NCBI GenBank assembly: GCA_021646405.1
Contig: SOER01000015.1
Location: 1-64,000 of the forward strand
Direction: 5' to 3'
DNA length: 64,000 nucleotides
DNA from: Candidatus Loosdrechtia aerotolerans
Lineage (GTDB): Bacteria > Planctomycetota > Brocadiia > Brocadiales > Brocadiaceae
The notes below the pieces were generated by a model. It was given only the letters and a program-made list of their open reading frames with translations. It made no database searches and was not told the origin of the DNA. Made by a program: the position numbers and the translations under genes. This document shows positions 7,009 through 16,290 of this stretch, one piece after another (positions within the stretch are counted from its first letter, which is position 1; the number at the start of each line of letters is the position of its first letter).

Positions 7009-8757
7009 TCATTCGTGTTTTGTCTCTCGTCTCTTCTTCCATATAGCAGCACCAAACATAAGAACAGCAACAATACCGACAATACTTCCTATGATACCGG
7101 CAATACCTTTTCTCTTCTTCTCCTCTAACAGGTTGTGGAGATCCTTTCCATGTTTCAATGCTACAGCCTGGCTCTCCAGGATATTAATCTTCTGATACAT
7201 CTTGGCAGCACCATACCACCAGGCAATATCCTGTTGACCGTGTGCCACGCCTTTATATGCATGGGCTTTATCACCAAACCACATATCGGCATAGGTAATT
7301 TCAATTTCTGAAGGATTGTTCCTTCCTGTTGCAAACAGCCCGTGCAGCCCGAGGATTGGTCCGATAACCGGTACCTTTCCTGCCTGGGTTTTGAAGGCTT
7401 TATATACTGATTCTCCCAGTATTCCTGGCCCAAGCGCATCTGCCAGTATATCCCCAAGGGGGAAGATATCCCTTTCTTTAATTGGTACCTCGAATGCATC
7501 CAACGCTACGATTTCATCCAAAATCGCCTGTGCCCTATCCTGCAATCTCCACATTTCAAACATAAAATCATTTAAATTTTCCCGGTATAAGCGTGCAAAT
7601 CTCGGACTGTGGCATTTACTGCACACTGCTACCCATTGCTCAGACCTCTTTTTATTTTCGGGAGAGTATATATCCAGCGTATAATTCATAGGAGGAAGAT
7701 TTATACCATGAGGATAATCTTTCAGTGATGACTTATAATCTATACCTTTTGGCGGTATTGTTCCCATCCTCCATACACCCTTTGTTACAGGATTATGGGC
7801 AAACGTTCCGTCACCCTGATCAAAATGACAAAACTGGCAGGTCGGTGTCCTGTAATCCTTACCGGGTACGATCTCTGCTAATGGTTTCTCCCAGTCCCAT
7901 TCATGCCCTTCCAAATGATAAATATATCCCATTTTTGATTCACCGTAAGTTTCTGCATCCGGATGATCAAATCCCATATGGCAACTCATACAGGCCTCAG
8001 GCCTTCTCCCTTCTGCGGCAGAAAATTTATGCCGGGTATGGCAGATATTGCATCGATCAGTGGCGTGGCAGAGATCACAACCAAACTGTGCAGCTGGGTA
8101 TCCTCTCCTGAACATTTCCGGGTACCACGGTGGAACAACATTCGCGGCAAGTCCCTCTATATGGTTCGGACGTCCGCGATCTGCTTCATGCATAAACTCT
8201 ACAACCTCTTTTGGATGGCACTCTCCGCACGTGGCAGGCGTAGGCATGATAAGTTCCCTGTGGTCTTCCCCGTGACAGTCTTTACAAAGCACCTGTTTTA
8301 ATTCTCTGCCGATTAATCTCTCTATTTGCGCCGTCTTTTCGGCAATCTTAGGATTCTTTCGCAGATTAGCATGGGTAGACTCTTCCCAGTCGTATACAAA
8401 TCCTGGCGTAACTTCTTTGTGACATTCTATACAATCAGATGGTTTATATTTCTCCAGAAGCTGATCGTAATACATGCCGTCCGGTTTTACATAATGCTTA
8501 ACAGGAAACCAGTACATGTGTAGTGGTACAGGTTTGTAAACATTTTCCCATGGACCGGCACCTTTCTCTAACCCGGTATTCGTAACAAACCAGTCTTTTA
8601 ACGTATCAGTAGGGTATAAAATATCGTAATAACTCATTGCTTTTTGCTGCATTTCTTTCAGTTCAGTATCAGACTGCGCATACGAGCTTCCAGGTTGCCA
8701 ACACCATACAAAAGAGACGGCAACGGAAAGAACCGCTCCAAACTTCAACAATTTCAT
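7009..8757 (-). CDS. Octaheme HAO-like cytochrome c, membrane-anchored
   Basis: 582 aa. A signal peptide is followed by eight CxxCH heme sites between about residues 109 and 382 (CIECH, CKDCH, CGECH, CDLCH, CNICH, CMSCH, CQFCH, CSKCH), with an SPRFARLY stretch after the last as in hydroxylamine oxidoreductases. A C-terminal transmembrane helix (about residues 548-570) and a basic tail anchor it. HAO-family octahemes oxidise or reduce nitrogen species; here the setting, at the end of a Rieske/cytochrome b operon, suggests an electron-transfer or catalytic subunit of that complex. Whether the HAO crosslinking Tyr is kept needs an alignment. The ATG at 8757 has GGGGAGG 9 bases upstream, better than the ATG at 8796. 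Confidence 0.9.
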   Translation of the reverse strand: MKLLKFGAVLSVAVSFVWCWQPGSSYAQSDTELKEMQQKAMSYYDILYPTDTLKDWFVTNTGLEKGAGPWENVYKPVPLHMYWFPVKHYVKPDGMYYDQLLEKYKPSDCIECHKEVTPGFVYDWEESTHANLRKNPKIAEKTAQIERLIGRELKQVLCKDCHGEDHRELIMPTPATCGECHPKEVVEFMHEADRGRPNHIEGLAANVVPPWYPEMFRRGYPAAQFGCDLCHATDRCNICHTRHKFSAAEGRRPEACMSCHMGFDHPDAETYGESKMGYIYHLEGHEWDWEKPLAEIVPGKDYRTPTCQFCHFDQGDGTFAHNPVTKGVWRMGTIPPKGIDYKSSLKDYPHGINLPPMNYTLDIYSPENKKRSEQWVAVCSKCHSPRFARLYRENLNDFMFEMWRLQDRAQAILDEIVALDAFEVPIKERDIFPLGDILADALGPGILGESVYKAFKTQAGKVPVIGPILGLHGLFATGRNNPSEIEITYADMWFGDKAHAYKGVAHGQQDIAWWYGAAKMYQKINILESQAVALKHGKDLHNLLEEKKRKGIAGIIGSIVGIVAVLMFGAAIWKKRRETKHE

Positions 8758-8865
8758 TATTTGCATCCTCCCCTTAAAATCTGCAATATTCTGCAATATA
8801 TTGTAATACTGATTCCTTTATCTCATGTCCGATTACGAATTTTACGATGAAGAATTCCATTTCCT

Positions 8866-9969
8866 TTAATAAATTTTTGGTAATGAAGCAGACGGAGACG
8901 GAGTTGGAGTTGGAGCCTCCTCCACTATGCCTGTCTTATATGGCCTTGTGTGCTCCGGAAAAAACCACTCATCAGGTTCGCCTCTATCCTTGAAAAACCT
9001 TAATCTCATCTCGTGATTCCGCGTATGGTGACAGGGGCCGCAAATATTATAGGGTGTCCCATACGTTCCTATTTTTGCTATCTTCTGTCCTTCCGGTGCA
9101 TTTCCAATTTCCATAAAATAACTAAATATTTCTCCTGCTCCATGGCAAGCCTCACAGGTAACTCCCTCTTCTGAATATGTTCCGGTACTTTCGTTATACC
9201 CGGTTGTATGGCATTTTAAGCAGGTTTTTCGATATTCTTCATTTCCCGCGATATAATCAGGGGCCGCCTTCACCTTTTCAAATGTTTTAAACTTAATTCT
9301 CATCCATCGTTCGACATGCGGGGTTGTCAATCCGGTATGGCATTTCAGGCACTTCTTACTACCGACATAGATAGCCTTATCTCCCGTAATACTGAATTGC
9401 TTAAAATCACCCAGTTCTATCCGTAAATTAGGATCGCTCTCTTCGGGTGTTAAGGTTGCCAGTTCATCCCAGAAGTCAAATAAAACCTCAGCATTTACCA
9501 CCCTTTGCTGCATTTGTCTTTTAGAATGATACATCCCTTCATGAGCACCCTCTTCATCAAGTGCTCTTCCATTGCCCCCATGGCAAACAGTACAACCGTA
9601 TATATCAAACGGTATATCTTTTGTGTTGGGATGCGAGGTTTTCAACTTTTCCTCATCAATGTGGCATGTCATACAACGGTCTACTTTCACCCCATTCTGC
9701 CCTCTTGCCCAGCTAATATCACCTTTCAGAAGAACCTGCTTAACTTCACAAACAGGGTTTCGCAGCGCCGCAAGGCGTTTTCCCAATAGCTCTTTTTCTT
9801 TTACCGTTGTGGCAACCTGATACTCCTTTTCCACCTTTACAGCCTGCTCCTCAAAATACTCCTTCTGATATTCCTTCCACTTTGGATTAAATTCATCGTG
9901 AATCCATTTGCCAGAGATTATTAAAAATATGGCACTAAAAACAAAAAATAACAGTCTTCGTAAGCTCAT
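8866..9969 (-). CDS. Hexaheme c-type cytochrome, N-terminally anchored
   Basis: 367 aa. One N-terminal hydrophobic helix (residues 5-20) serves as an uncleaved anchor or signal. A charged, coiled-coil-like stretch follows (about 30-70), then six CxxCH sites: CMTCH (99-103), CTVCH (126-130), CLKCH, CLKCH, CEACH and CGPCH. The C-terminus is Pro/Ser/Thr-rich. It belongs with the cytochrome b and Rieske genes just upstream and most likely takes the place of cytochrome c1/f, receiving electrons from the Rieske centre and passing them to the octaheme partner. The family is multiheme NapC/NrfH-like or cytochrome c554-like in general form; I cannot assign it more finely. Confidence 0.9.
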   Translation of the reverse strand: MSLRRLLFFVFSAIFLIISGKWIHDEFNPKWKEYQKEYFEEQAVKVEKEYQVATTVKEKELLGKRLAALRNPVCEVKQVLLKGDISWARGQNGVKVDRCMTCHIDEEKLKTSHPNTKDIPFDIYGCTVCHGGNGRALDEEGAHEGMYHSKRQMQQRVVNAEVLFDFWDELATLTPEESDPNLRIELGDFKQFSITGDKAIYVGSKKCLKCHTGLTTPHVERWMRIKFKTFEKVKAAPDYIAGNEEYRKTCLKCHTTGYNESTGTYSEEGVTCEACHGAGEIFSYFMEIGNAPEGQKIAKIGTYGTPYNICGPCHHTRNHEMRLRFFKDRGEPDEWFFPEHTRPYKTGIVEEAPTPTPSPSASLPKIY

Positions 9970-10020
9970 AAATCACCCGTTCTAAAAATACTCACAAAAT
10001 ATGAAGTATCCTGAAACAAA

Positions 10021-10743
10021 TCATATGTTGATCCAAGGTGTAGCAATCATATATTTCACGTTAAACATAAGTCTTAATACCATTTTTATTACCGTACCTA
10101 TCATGGTAAGAAGAAGTCCCATGGTAAGTACATACCGAACAACACCAAGTTTAAGGAAAAAATCCCTTTTTATCATTGCGGGAAGAACCAAACCCACAAA
10201 ATAAAAACCAACCAACAGTGCAACCCCAAGCGGTAATGGGAGATCATGCATAGGAGGGGGGGTTGGAAAGTCGTGTGTCCATTCTTCCCATGGCCAGAAG
10301 AATGCCCAGAAGGGGCCACGAAGCGCAGTACCTATATAAATCAGCACGTACCAAAATACATATCCTAAGACAAAGACAGATACAGCAAATTTTCTCTCTT
10401 TAAACGTATAATAGCCGTTCCCTTTAGGGTTATTATCCAGATACGGAATAAGTATTAACCCAAGAACAATGATGCCCGGAAGTACGACACCAGCAAACCA
10501 TGGATCAAAATATACCAGGAGCTCCTGCAATCCTAAAAAATACCATGGTGCCTTCGCCGGATTTTCTGCTTCTCCTGGATTAGATAATTCCCTCAACGGA
10601 GCATCGACAAAGTAAGAATAAGACAGCAGCCCTATAGTAACAAAAATAGCAGCCAAGAATTCTTTAGCAACCAGGTTGGGCCATGTAAATACTTTATCGT
10701 CCCGAAATTCACCTGCTCTTTTCTTTTCCTCCATAACTTCCAT
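10021..10743 (-). CDS. Cytochrome b C-terminal subunit (subunit IV / PetD-like)
   Basis: 240 aa, about five hydrophobic helices. It carries the Qo-site region of a split cytochrome b: A65-P-W-Y68 within a PAKAPWYFLGLQE stretch stands where mitochondrial enzymes have PEWY. The Pro-for-Glu change at the second position is, to my knowledge, common in menaquinol-oxidising enzymes of Gram-positive bacteria. The start ATG has GAGGAG 8 bases upstream. It lies directly after the cytochrome b N-terminal gene (57-base gap). The protein should contribute to quinol oxidation on the positive side of the membrane (anammoxosome, if the organism is anammox). Confidence 0.9.
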   Translation of the reverse strand: MEVMEEKKRAGEFRDDKVFTWPNLVAKEFLAAIFVTIGLLSYSYFVDAPLRELSNPGEAENPAKAPWYFLGLQELLVYFDPWFAGVVLPGIIVLGLILIPYLDNNPKGNGYYTFKERKFAVSVFVLGYVFWYVLIYIGTALRGPFWAFFWPWEEWTHDFPTPPPMHDLPLPLGVALLVGFYFVGLVLPAMIKRDFFLKLGVVRYVLTMGLLLTMIGTVIKMVLRLMFNVKYMIATPWINI

Positions 10744-10800
10744 TGAAGCACTCCTCAGAAATATCTTTAAATCAACTAAAATTTACCGAATACATTACAT

Positions 10801-11571
10801 TTACAGCGGACCTGATATACCACCATCTTTACGTACTCTCCAGAAATGAACCATCATCAGTGCAGAAGCTATGACCGGTATTGCAATACAGTGCCATACA
10901 TAGGCTCGCAATAAAGCTGGTGCTTCAATCATTGTCCCCCCCAATAAAGCAAATCGAATATCATTATCAGGGCGCATTCCTAATATATAGGAAAAGGGGC
11001 CTTCATGACCCAGCAGTGGCGTTGCCCTGGCCATATTCGTTCCAACCGTAATAGCCCAGTATCCTAACTGATCCCATGGCAGCAAATACCCAGTAAAGCT
11101 CAACAGGAATGTAAGAACAAGCAAAAATACACCAACCACCCAATTAAACTGCCTTGGAGGTTTGTAGGAACCTGTTAGAAATACGCGAAACATATGTACA
11201 CTTACGGTAATTACCATTGCATGCGCACCCCACCGGTGAGAGTTCCTTAACAGTCTACCAAAGGGTACCACATACATTAAATCAACAATATCAGCATACG
11301 CCCTGTTTACATCGGGAACATAATAAAACATCAGCAGGATCCCCGTTAGCGTCTCAAAGAGAAATATAAAAAAGGTAATACCTCCCATACACCATGTAAA
11401 GCGGATCTTTGTGGCATGTTCCCTTACTTTCGCCGGATGCAGGTGTAACCATATATTACTGATAATTTGAAGAACCCTGTTTCTCGGGGTATCTGCATAT
11501 CCATGGCGAAAGATAGACCTCCAAATTTCATTTTCGGTAATCTTCTTCTTCAAGTCAGAAATTAACTTCAT
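10801..11571 (-). CDS. Cytochrome b N-terminal subunit (cytochrome b6-like)
   Basis: 256 aa with four transmembrane helices. It binds the two b hemes of a quinol:acceptor oxidoreductase. The ligand pairs are H112-x13-H126 in helix B and H227-x14-H242 in helix D; the x14 spacing is the b6f/Gram-positive type. C61, in a TWCMGGITF stretch, aligns by eye with the Cys of cytochrome b6 (YCLGGITL) that holds the extra heme cn/ci covalently, so this protein may carry a third heme on the negative side. SHRWGAH and [11 protein letters not shown] are standard family motifs. An AGAGGG site precedes the ATG. Confidence 0.93.
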   Translation of the reverse strand: MKLISDLKKKITENEIWRSIFRHGYADTPRNRVLQIISNIWLHLHPAKVREHATKIRFTWCMGGITFFIFLFETLTGILLMFYYVPDVNRAYADIVDLMYVVPFGRLLRNSHRWGAHAMVITVSVHMFRVFLTGSYKPPRQFNWVVGVFLLVLTFLLSFTGYLLPWDQLGYWAITVGTNMARATPLLGHEGPFSYILGMRPDNDIRFALLGGTMIEAPALLRAYVWHCIAIPVIASALMMVHFWRVRKDGGISGPL

Positions 11572-11627
11572 GTGAACGCCCTCTTCTCCTTTTCTCCTGG
11601 ATTAAGAATCTCCCATCTCATACAAAA

Positions 11628-13400
11628 TTATTTTCCTACCCCCTCCCTTTCTTCTAATGTTTTATTAATCTCTTCATTGGGTTTCCAGACTACTCGTTTT
11701 TGAGAAATTACGCCAACAGGGCAGTCTTTACAATTTCCACACCGAATACAACGGCCGGTATACTTAATTACAATACCATCTTTACTAACAAACGGCTGAT
11801 ATCCTTTCCCCTCATCGTATGCATCCACCTGTTTCAGGGCACCAACAGGACATACCATACTACATCGGCCGCAGAGTACACATTCATTTGTTTCAACATT
11901 GATACTGAGATCACACTTCAGACAACGGGCAGATTCGATTCTCGCCTGCTCTTCGGTAAGCCCCAATTCTACAAGGTCAAACGTTCCCGCTCTCTCTGAT
12001 ACAGGAAGCAGATCCATCGCTTGACGGGATACAGCATCATAATTTTCCTCCCGCAAATTGATGTCATCATCCACGAGAGTAACCCAGACTTTTTTCTTGG
12101 GCTCCTGGATTTCTACTCCTCTGATGAACCTATCAATTGACTTTGCAGCCCGATGTCCTTGTGCAATACATTCTATAACGGTACTTGGCCCCAGCGTTAC
12201 ATCACCACCGGCAAAGATACCCTTTTTATTCGTCATAAGACTATCATTTACACCAAGCGTTCCCCATTTCGTAACATCAAGTCCGGAATCATCACCAAGA
12301 AATTTCAGATCAGGTTCCTGACTAACAGCGGTAATAATACAATCGGTTTCAATGGTAAATTCTGAATTAGGAACAGGTTCTGGTCTTCTTCTTCCGGTGC
12401 TGTCAGGCTTGCCCAACCTCATTTTAATACATTCGAGGGCCTTTACCTTTCCATGTTCTTTTATAATCTTTATTGGTGCAGCAAGGAAGTGAAACTGAAC
12501 ACCTTCATGCTCGGCCTCTTCAACCTCCCACGGCAAGGCAGGCATCTCCCCGCGGGTTCTCCTGTAAACAATAGAAACTTCCGGGGATAAACGGTTTGAA
12601 GTTCGCGCTGCGTCAATTGCTGAATTTCCACCGCCGATCACTGCCACCTTTTTACCCGGGCTTCTCATATCACCATCATTGACCCTTTTTAAGAACTCCA
12701 GACAATCCATGACACCCTCGGTCCCCTCTTCTCCGGGCACCTCAAGCCTCTTTCCCTTTTGCGCACCTACAGCTATGAATACGGCTTTGTACCCTTCGTT
12801 CAATAAATCTGAAACCGTCTTTCCGGGATGCCCGATAGGCGTGTTGGTCTTTATCTCCACTCCCCGTTCTAAAATATCGCTCACATCAAACATAATTTGT
12901 TCGCGAGGGAGCCTGTAGGAGGGAATTGCCCACATCATCATACCGCCCACCTGGGATTCTTTTTCAAAAACAGTCACCCTGTACCCCATACCTGCGAGGT
13001 CATTCGCTGCTGTTAAGCCAGCAGGGCCAGCACCGATAACGGCGACTTTCTCATCCTTCTGCTGTATTTTTGGTTTGGGAATTTTTATCTTATTTTTATA
13101 TATATGATCGGTAACAAATCGTTTAAGGGCATCAATGGCAACAGGTCGGTCAAAGTCCCCGCGCTTACATTTACTCTCACAGGGATGAGGGCAGATGTAA
13201 CCACAAACGGCAGGAAATGGGTTGGTTTCTTTCATCAACTTATATGATTCGATATATTTACCCTCTTGAATAAGGCGGATATACCCTGGTGCATCCATGT
13301 GTGCTGGACACCGGTGTTGACAGCGAATATTTTCTTGCAACCAATCCAAATCGACGAGCGCCCGTATCCCTCGCTTTTCTGTTAATGTTGATTGGTTCAT
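11628..13400 (-). CDS. FAD- and Fe-S-dependent NAD(P)H oxidoreductase (GltD/NfnB-like) with ferredoxin tail
   Basis: 590 aa. The N-terminus has the GltD-type Fe-S domain (C27, C31, then C66, C70, C74, C78). An FAD-binding VIGAGPAGLTA follows at about residue 121, then an NAD(P)-binding VIGGGNSAID at about 257 and a second FAD segment with GIFAGGD. The C-terminal 100 residues hold two ferredoxin clusters (CVLCGRCSMVCP and CIRCGNCKDCP; the latter has x2, not x3, before its last Cys). Lying between the Rieske and cytochrome b genes, it probably couples the quinone pool and NAD(P)H, for example by making NAD(P)H through electron bifurcation at the bc complex. That role is inference; free glutamate synthase small subunit is unlikely given the context. 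Confidence 0.88.
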   Translation of the reverse strand: MNQSTLTEKRGIRALVDLDWLQENIRCQHRCPAHMDAPGYIRLIQEGKYIESYKLMKETNPFPAVCGYICPHPCESKCKRGDFDRPVAIDALKRFVTDHIYKNKIKIPKPKIQQKDEKVAVIGAGPAGLTAANDLAGMGYRVTVFEKESQVGGMMMWAIPSYRLPREQIMFDVSDILERGVEIKTNTPIGHPGKTVSDLLNEGYKAVFIAVGAQKGKRLEVPGEEGTEGVMDCLEFLKRVNDGDMRSPGKKVAVIGGGNSAIDAARTSNRLSPEVSIVYRRTRGEMPALPWEVEEAEHEGVQFHFLAAPIKIIKEHGKVKALECIKMRLGKPDSTGRRRPEPVPNSEFTIETDCIITAVSQEPDLKFLGDDSGLDVTKWGTLGVNDSLMTNKKGIFAGGDVTLGPSTVIECIAQGHRAAKSIDRFIRGVEIQEPKKKVWVTLVDDDINLREENYDAVSRQAMDLLPVSERAGTFDLVELGLTEEQARIESARCLKCDLSINVETNECVLCGRCSMVCPVGALKQVDAYDEGKGYQPFVSKDGIVIKYTGRCIRCGNCKDCPVGVISQKRVVWKPNEEINKTLEEREGVGK

Positions 13401-13444
13401 AACTATAACCTTCTTTCAAAAAATAATAAAATATTCCATACATA

Positions 13445-13966
13445 CTACACAATTAACTCTGTTTCGAGGGGTACAATTTTACTTGTATCTACGACAAGCT
13501 TCCCGTTATCGTCCAAAAACATATCGTAGTGATACAAAGGCCGGGGAGCTGGCCCGGCGAAATTTACCCCGTTTCGGTAATATTTACTTCCATGGCAGGG
13601 ACATTCATAGATGTTCTTTTCCTTGGAAAACTCTACAGCACATCCTAAATGCTGACATACTACCGATATTGCTTTGAAACTATTGCCATCGCGTACAACA
13701 AATATCTTTTTTGTTTTTAAGGTTGTTACCGAATTTACAGGAAAATCATTCGGAGTCCCTACCGTAAACTTTGGTGATGGTTCATAAAGTACCTTTGGGT
13801 AAAAAAACCCTTTGTATCCGAAGAATTGCACCAGATATGCGCCTATCGTAGCAAAGAACAGGCCCCACCCGGCTAACGTTAAGAAACTCCTTCGGGAGAG
13901 CTTAGGGAACCAAATTCCTTGCTCCGTATCGGACGTATTGCCTTTGGTTTTCTCATTTGTCTCCAT
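13445..13966 (-). CDS. Rieske [2Fe-2S] protein
   Basis: 173 aa. A twin-arginine motif (SRRSFLT, residues 24-30) precedes a single membrane anchor (about 30-50). Cluster ligands are C104-x-H106 and C122-x2-H125, with the disulfide pair C109/C124, in the canonical CQHLGC and CPCHGS boxes. It should shuttle electrons from quinol at the Qo site to the c-type heme subunit. It is the first gene of the respiratory operon, with GGAGG 7 bases before its ATG and a promoter about 150 bases upstream. Confidence 0.95.
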   Translation of the reverse strand: METNEKTKGNTSDTEQGIWFPKLSRRSFLTLAGWGLFFATIGAYLVQFFGYKGFFYPKVLYEPSPKFTVGTPNDFPVNSVTTLKTKKIFVVRDGNSFKAISVVCQHLGCAVEFSKEKNIYECPCHGSKYYRNGVNFAGPAPRPLYHYDMFLDDNGKLVVDTSKIVPLETELIV

Positions 13967-14095
13967 AGTTCAACCTCCTACTTCTTAAACTCCTATAAAG
14001 TTTTTGTATATCAGATTTTTATCTATTTTTTATGTCTCTTCCACATTTCTACTACAGCATAATCAATGATCTTAATACGAACAATCGAATATCGC

Positions 14096-14124
14096 ATCTT
14101 ATATTTAACCGTGAGAAAAGTCAA
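14096..14124 (-). promoter_or_regulatory. Sigma-70-like promoter of the respiratory operon
   Basis: On the minus strand TTGACT (14124-14119) is followed after 17 bases by TAAGAT (14101-14096); an overlapping TATAAG at 15-base spacing is also possible. Predicted start of transcription is about 14088, giving a leader of about 120 bases before the Rieske ATG. Confidence 0.5.
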
Positions 14125-14154
14125 GTATATTTCATGTAAACGTACAATAATATA

Positions 14155-14400
14155 TCATGCCTTTTTTACCAGCAAGTGATATACACCTTGTACATTTTCT
14201 ACCTTAATAATCTTATGGCCTTCCTCTTTTAAACTCCTGGGTACACTCCTCATTGGTTCACCATCATCCAGTACCACTTCCAAAACCTTGCCAGCCTCCA
14301 TCATTTCCAGCTTTAGCTTTGTTTTTACAAAATTCATAGGACAGAGTACACCTCTTAAATCGATGCTGTCATCGGGTTTTATAATTTCATCTTCTACCAT
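14155..14400 (-). CDS. TusA-like sulfur carrier protein
   Basis: 81 aa, full length for the family. C20 in LRGVLCPMNFVK is the persulfide-carrying Cys; the usual CPxP reads CPMN here. The DDGEP and SVPRSLKEEGH stretches also fit TusA. TusA proteins carry sulfur to tRNA thiolation, molybdopterin or sulfur oxidation systems. Here it follows cysteine synthase and a JAMM peptidase, the place where CysO/ThiS-type carriers sit in other genomes, so a part in cysteine or cofactor sulfur supply is likely. Confidence 0.82.
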   Translation of the reverse strand: MVEDEIIKPDDSIDLRGVLCPMNFVKTKLKLEMMEAGKVLEVVLDDGEPMRSVPRSLKEEGHKIIKVENVQGVYHLLVKKA

Positions 14401-14430
14401 ATATGATAAAACTCCATACTATTCTAATTC

Positions 14431-14847
14431 TTATGGAAAACGTATTTCCTCTTCCTCAAATTGTTTCTTTTCTTCCCGGTAAATCCAGGATCGTATTTCT
14501 GTCTTTTCCCCTTGTTCTATAGCGATGATCATATAGGAATATCCAAACCATGCGCGCTCCGTATCAAACGCAGATGGAACAGCCGGATGATCAGGATGAG
14601 AGTGATATATCCCTAATATTTGAAGCCCCCTTTTTGCTGTTTCCCTATCAATGTAAGCAAATTCTTTGCCATCTATTTCATACCTGTCATGGGTTCTTTC
14701 GGTATTCTTATTCTTTACAGGATAAACTTCAATAATTCTCTTTTCCGGATTGTTCCTGCCGACCAATAGTCCACAACACTCCAGTGGATAATTTTCTTTC
14801 ACATGCTTTTCAATATCGTGAAGTTTACTCGCATCAATAAACAACAA
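14431..14847 (-). CDS. M67-family JAMM/MPN metallopeptidase (Mec-like)
   Basis: About 138 aa. The zinc-site motif HSHPDHPAVPSAFD (H-x-H-x10-D) follows a Glu in the PLECCGLLVG strand, the full JAMM set. Bacterial M67 enzymes such as Mec release cysteine from the C-terminus of a sulfur-carrier protein. No ATG is available near the N-terminus. I chose a TTG at 14847, 10 bases after GGAG, because the family normally begins right before an [FLI]-I-D-A segment; a TTG at 14901 that overlaps cysteine synthase is the alternative. It is adjacent to cysteine synthase and a TusA-like gene, which agrees with cysteine synthesis by way of a protein-bound thiocarboxylate. Confidence 0.8.
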   Translation of the reverse strand: MLFIDASKLHDIEKHVKENYPLECCGLLVGRNNPEKRIIEVYPVKNKNTERTHDRYEIDGKEFAYIDRETAKRGLQILGIYHSHPDHPAVPSAFDTERAWFGYSYMIIAIEQGEKTEIRSWIYREEKKQFEEEEIRFP

Positions 14848-14885
14848 GGTCTTTAAGCTCCACTGTATTTTCAGAAAATGGTATT

Positions 14886-15836
14886 CTACACACCAGCCCA
14901 AAAACTGGTACTTAAATAACGCTCACCCCTGTCCGGAAAAATAGTAACAATCAATCCTTTATCAATTTCACGTGCAATCTTCAATGATGCTACAAGTGCT
15001 GCCCCTGCTGAGTATCCCACAAAAAGCCCTTCTTCTGCTGCAAGCCGTCTAATAGCTGTGTAGGCATCCTCTGTCTCAACAGCAATCTTTCTGTCCGGAA
15101 AATGTTCATCATAGATGCCAGGAACAATCGAGGTAGCCATATGTTTCATACCCTCCAGCCCATGGATAGAGGTTGACGGTTCAACAGATATTACCTGGAT
15201 GTCCGGGTTGTATTCTTTTAACCGTTTACCGGTGCCCATAAGGGTACCACTGGTACCCAGGCATGCAACAAAATGGGTTATCTCACCTGCTGTTTGCTCC
15301 CAGATCTCCCTTCCTGTGGTATAATAATGCGCCCGCCAGTTAGCAGGATTATTGTACTGATCTGCATAAAGGTATTTTAAAGGTTCCTCTTTTACGATCC
15401 TTTTTGCCTCCAGCATAGCACCATCAGAACCAAGCAACGGATCGGTAAACACCGTTTTAGCTCCAAAGGCACGTACAATTCTTTTACGCTCATCACTCAC
15501 ATTCAAAGGCATTACTAACGTTACTTTGTACCCCTTTAACGCCCCGATAAATGCATACGCAATACCGGTATTTCCAGAAGTTGAATCTATAATAGTCCTA
15601 TCATGATCGAGAGCACCTGATCGTTCAGCCTCCTCTATAATACGCAGGGCAGGACGGTCCTTTACAGAACCACCAGGATTAAACCACTCTGCTTTTACAT
15701 AAATTTCAACATCTTTATTTCTTAATTCAGCAGGGATTTTATCAATTTTTAAGAGCGGCGTATTTCCAATCCTGTCGAGAACTGAACTGTTGGGTATCCG
15801 CTGTATCTGCTTAGTATTCTTTGTTACCGTACTCAA
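14886..15836 (-). CDS. cysK: Cysteine synthase (O-acetyl- or O-phosphoserine sulfhydrylase)
   Basis: 316 aa, PLP-dependent fold type II. K59 in NPGGSVKDR forms the internal aldimine; STSGNTGIAYA binds substrate and phosphate, and GTSGTLMGTG is the second glycine loop. It makes cysteine from an activated serine and sulfide or a thiocarboxylated carrier. The neighbouring JAMM peptidase and sulfur carrier make a CysM-like, carrier-dependent enzyme as likely as a classical CysK. The start is a TTG with AAAGGT 8 bases upstream; no ATG is available. Confidence 0.9.
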   Translation of the reverse strand: MSTVTKNTKQIQRIPNSSVLDRIGNTPLLKIDKIPAELRNKDVEIYVKAEWFNPGGSVKDRPALRIIEEAERSGALDHDRTIIDSTSGNTGIAYAFIGALKGYKVTLVMPLNVSDERKRIVRAFGAKTVFTDPLLGSDGAMLEAKRIVKEEPLKYLYADQYNNPANWRAHYYTTGREIWEQTAGEITHFVACLGTSGTLMGTGKRLKEYNPDIQVISVEPSTSIHGLEGMKHMATSIVPGIYDEHFPDRKIAVETEDAYTAIRRLAAEEGLFVGYSAGAALVASLKIAREIDKGLIVTIFPDRGERYLSTSFWAGV

Positions 15837-15858
15837 ATACTATTACCTTTCTTCCGTA

Positions 15859-16278
15859 TTATATAAATAATTGTGTTTCAGCACCTTCAGCTATTTCCAA
15901 TAGGGTAGTTAATCCAACGATATCATCCACTTTTGTTCTTACCAGGAAATCGTCCAGTTCCATAAGTTTTACGGCTGCGCTGCATGCATAAATTTTTAAA
16001 TTTCCCATTGCCCTTACATCGTTCAGTATCTCTTTGAGCGGGATAGGATTCAGCTCCTGAATCCGGTTTGCCAATCGTTCGCCCTCTGCACCAAACTCGG
16101 CAGCAAGTTTTGCAACATCAAAATCCTCATGAACAAACCTCTTCAATGCCCAGAAAAAGAGAAATAGGTAAGTCTCCCTTCCCATTGAAGCTGCAGTAAT
16201 AGCTAAGGTAATCATCTGATAAAGCTTATCGTAGGTACCACTATGAGCAAATATAACGCACTTTTTCGTATTTCCCAT
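15859..16278 (-). CDS. DsrE/DsrF-like family protein
   Basis: 139 aa with the N-terminal VIFAHSGTYDKLYQMI strand-turn-helix and a later KIYACSAAVKLM segment, typical of the DsrE/F/H and peroxiredoxin-like (DrsE) superfamily. C113 or so, in the YACSAA motif, is the usual persulfide Cys. Such proteins relay sulfur to TusA or bind to dissimilatory sulfur enzymes. It lies 12 bases after the siroheme-protein stop, in the same transcription unit as the TusA-like gene, which supports a sulfur-relay role. Confidence 0.75.
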   Translation of the reverse strand: MGNTKKCVIFAHSGTYDKLYQMITLAITAASMGRETYLFLFFWALKRFVHEDFDVAKLAAEFGAEGERLANRIQELNPIPLKEILNDVRAMGNLKIYACSAAVKLMELDDFLVRTKVDDIVGLTTLLEIAEGAETQLFI

Positions 16279-16290
16279 GGCGGTATCTAT

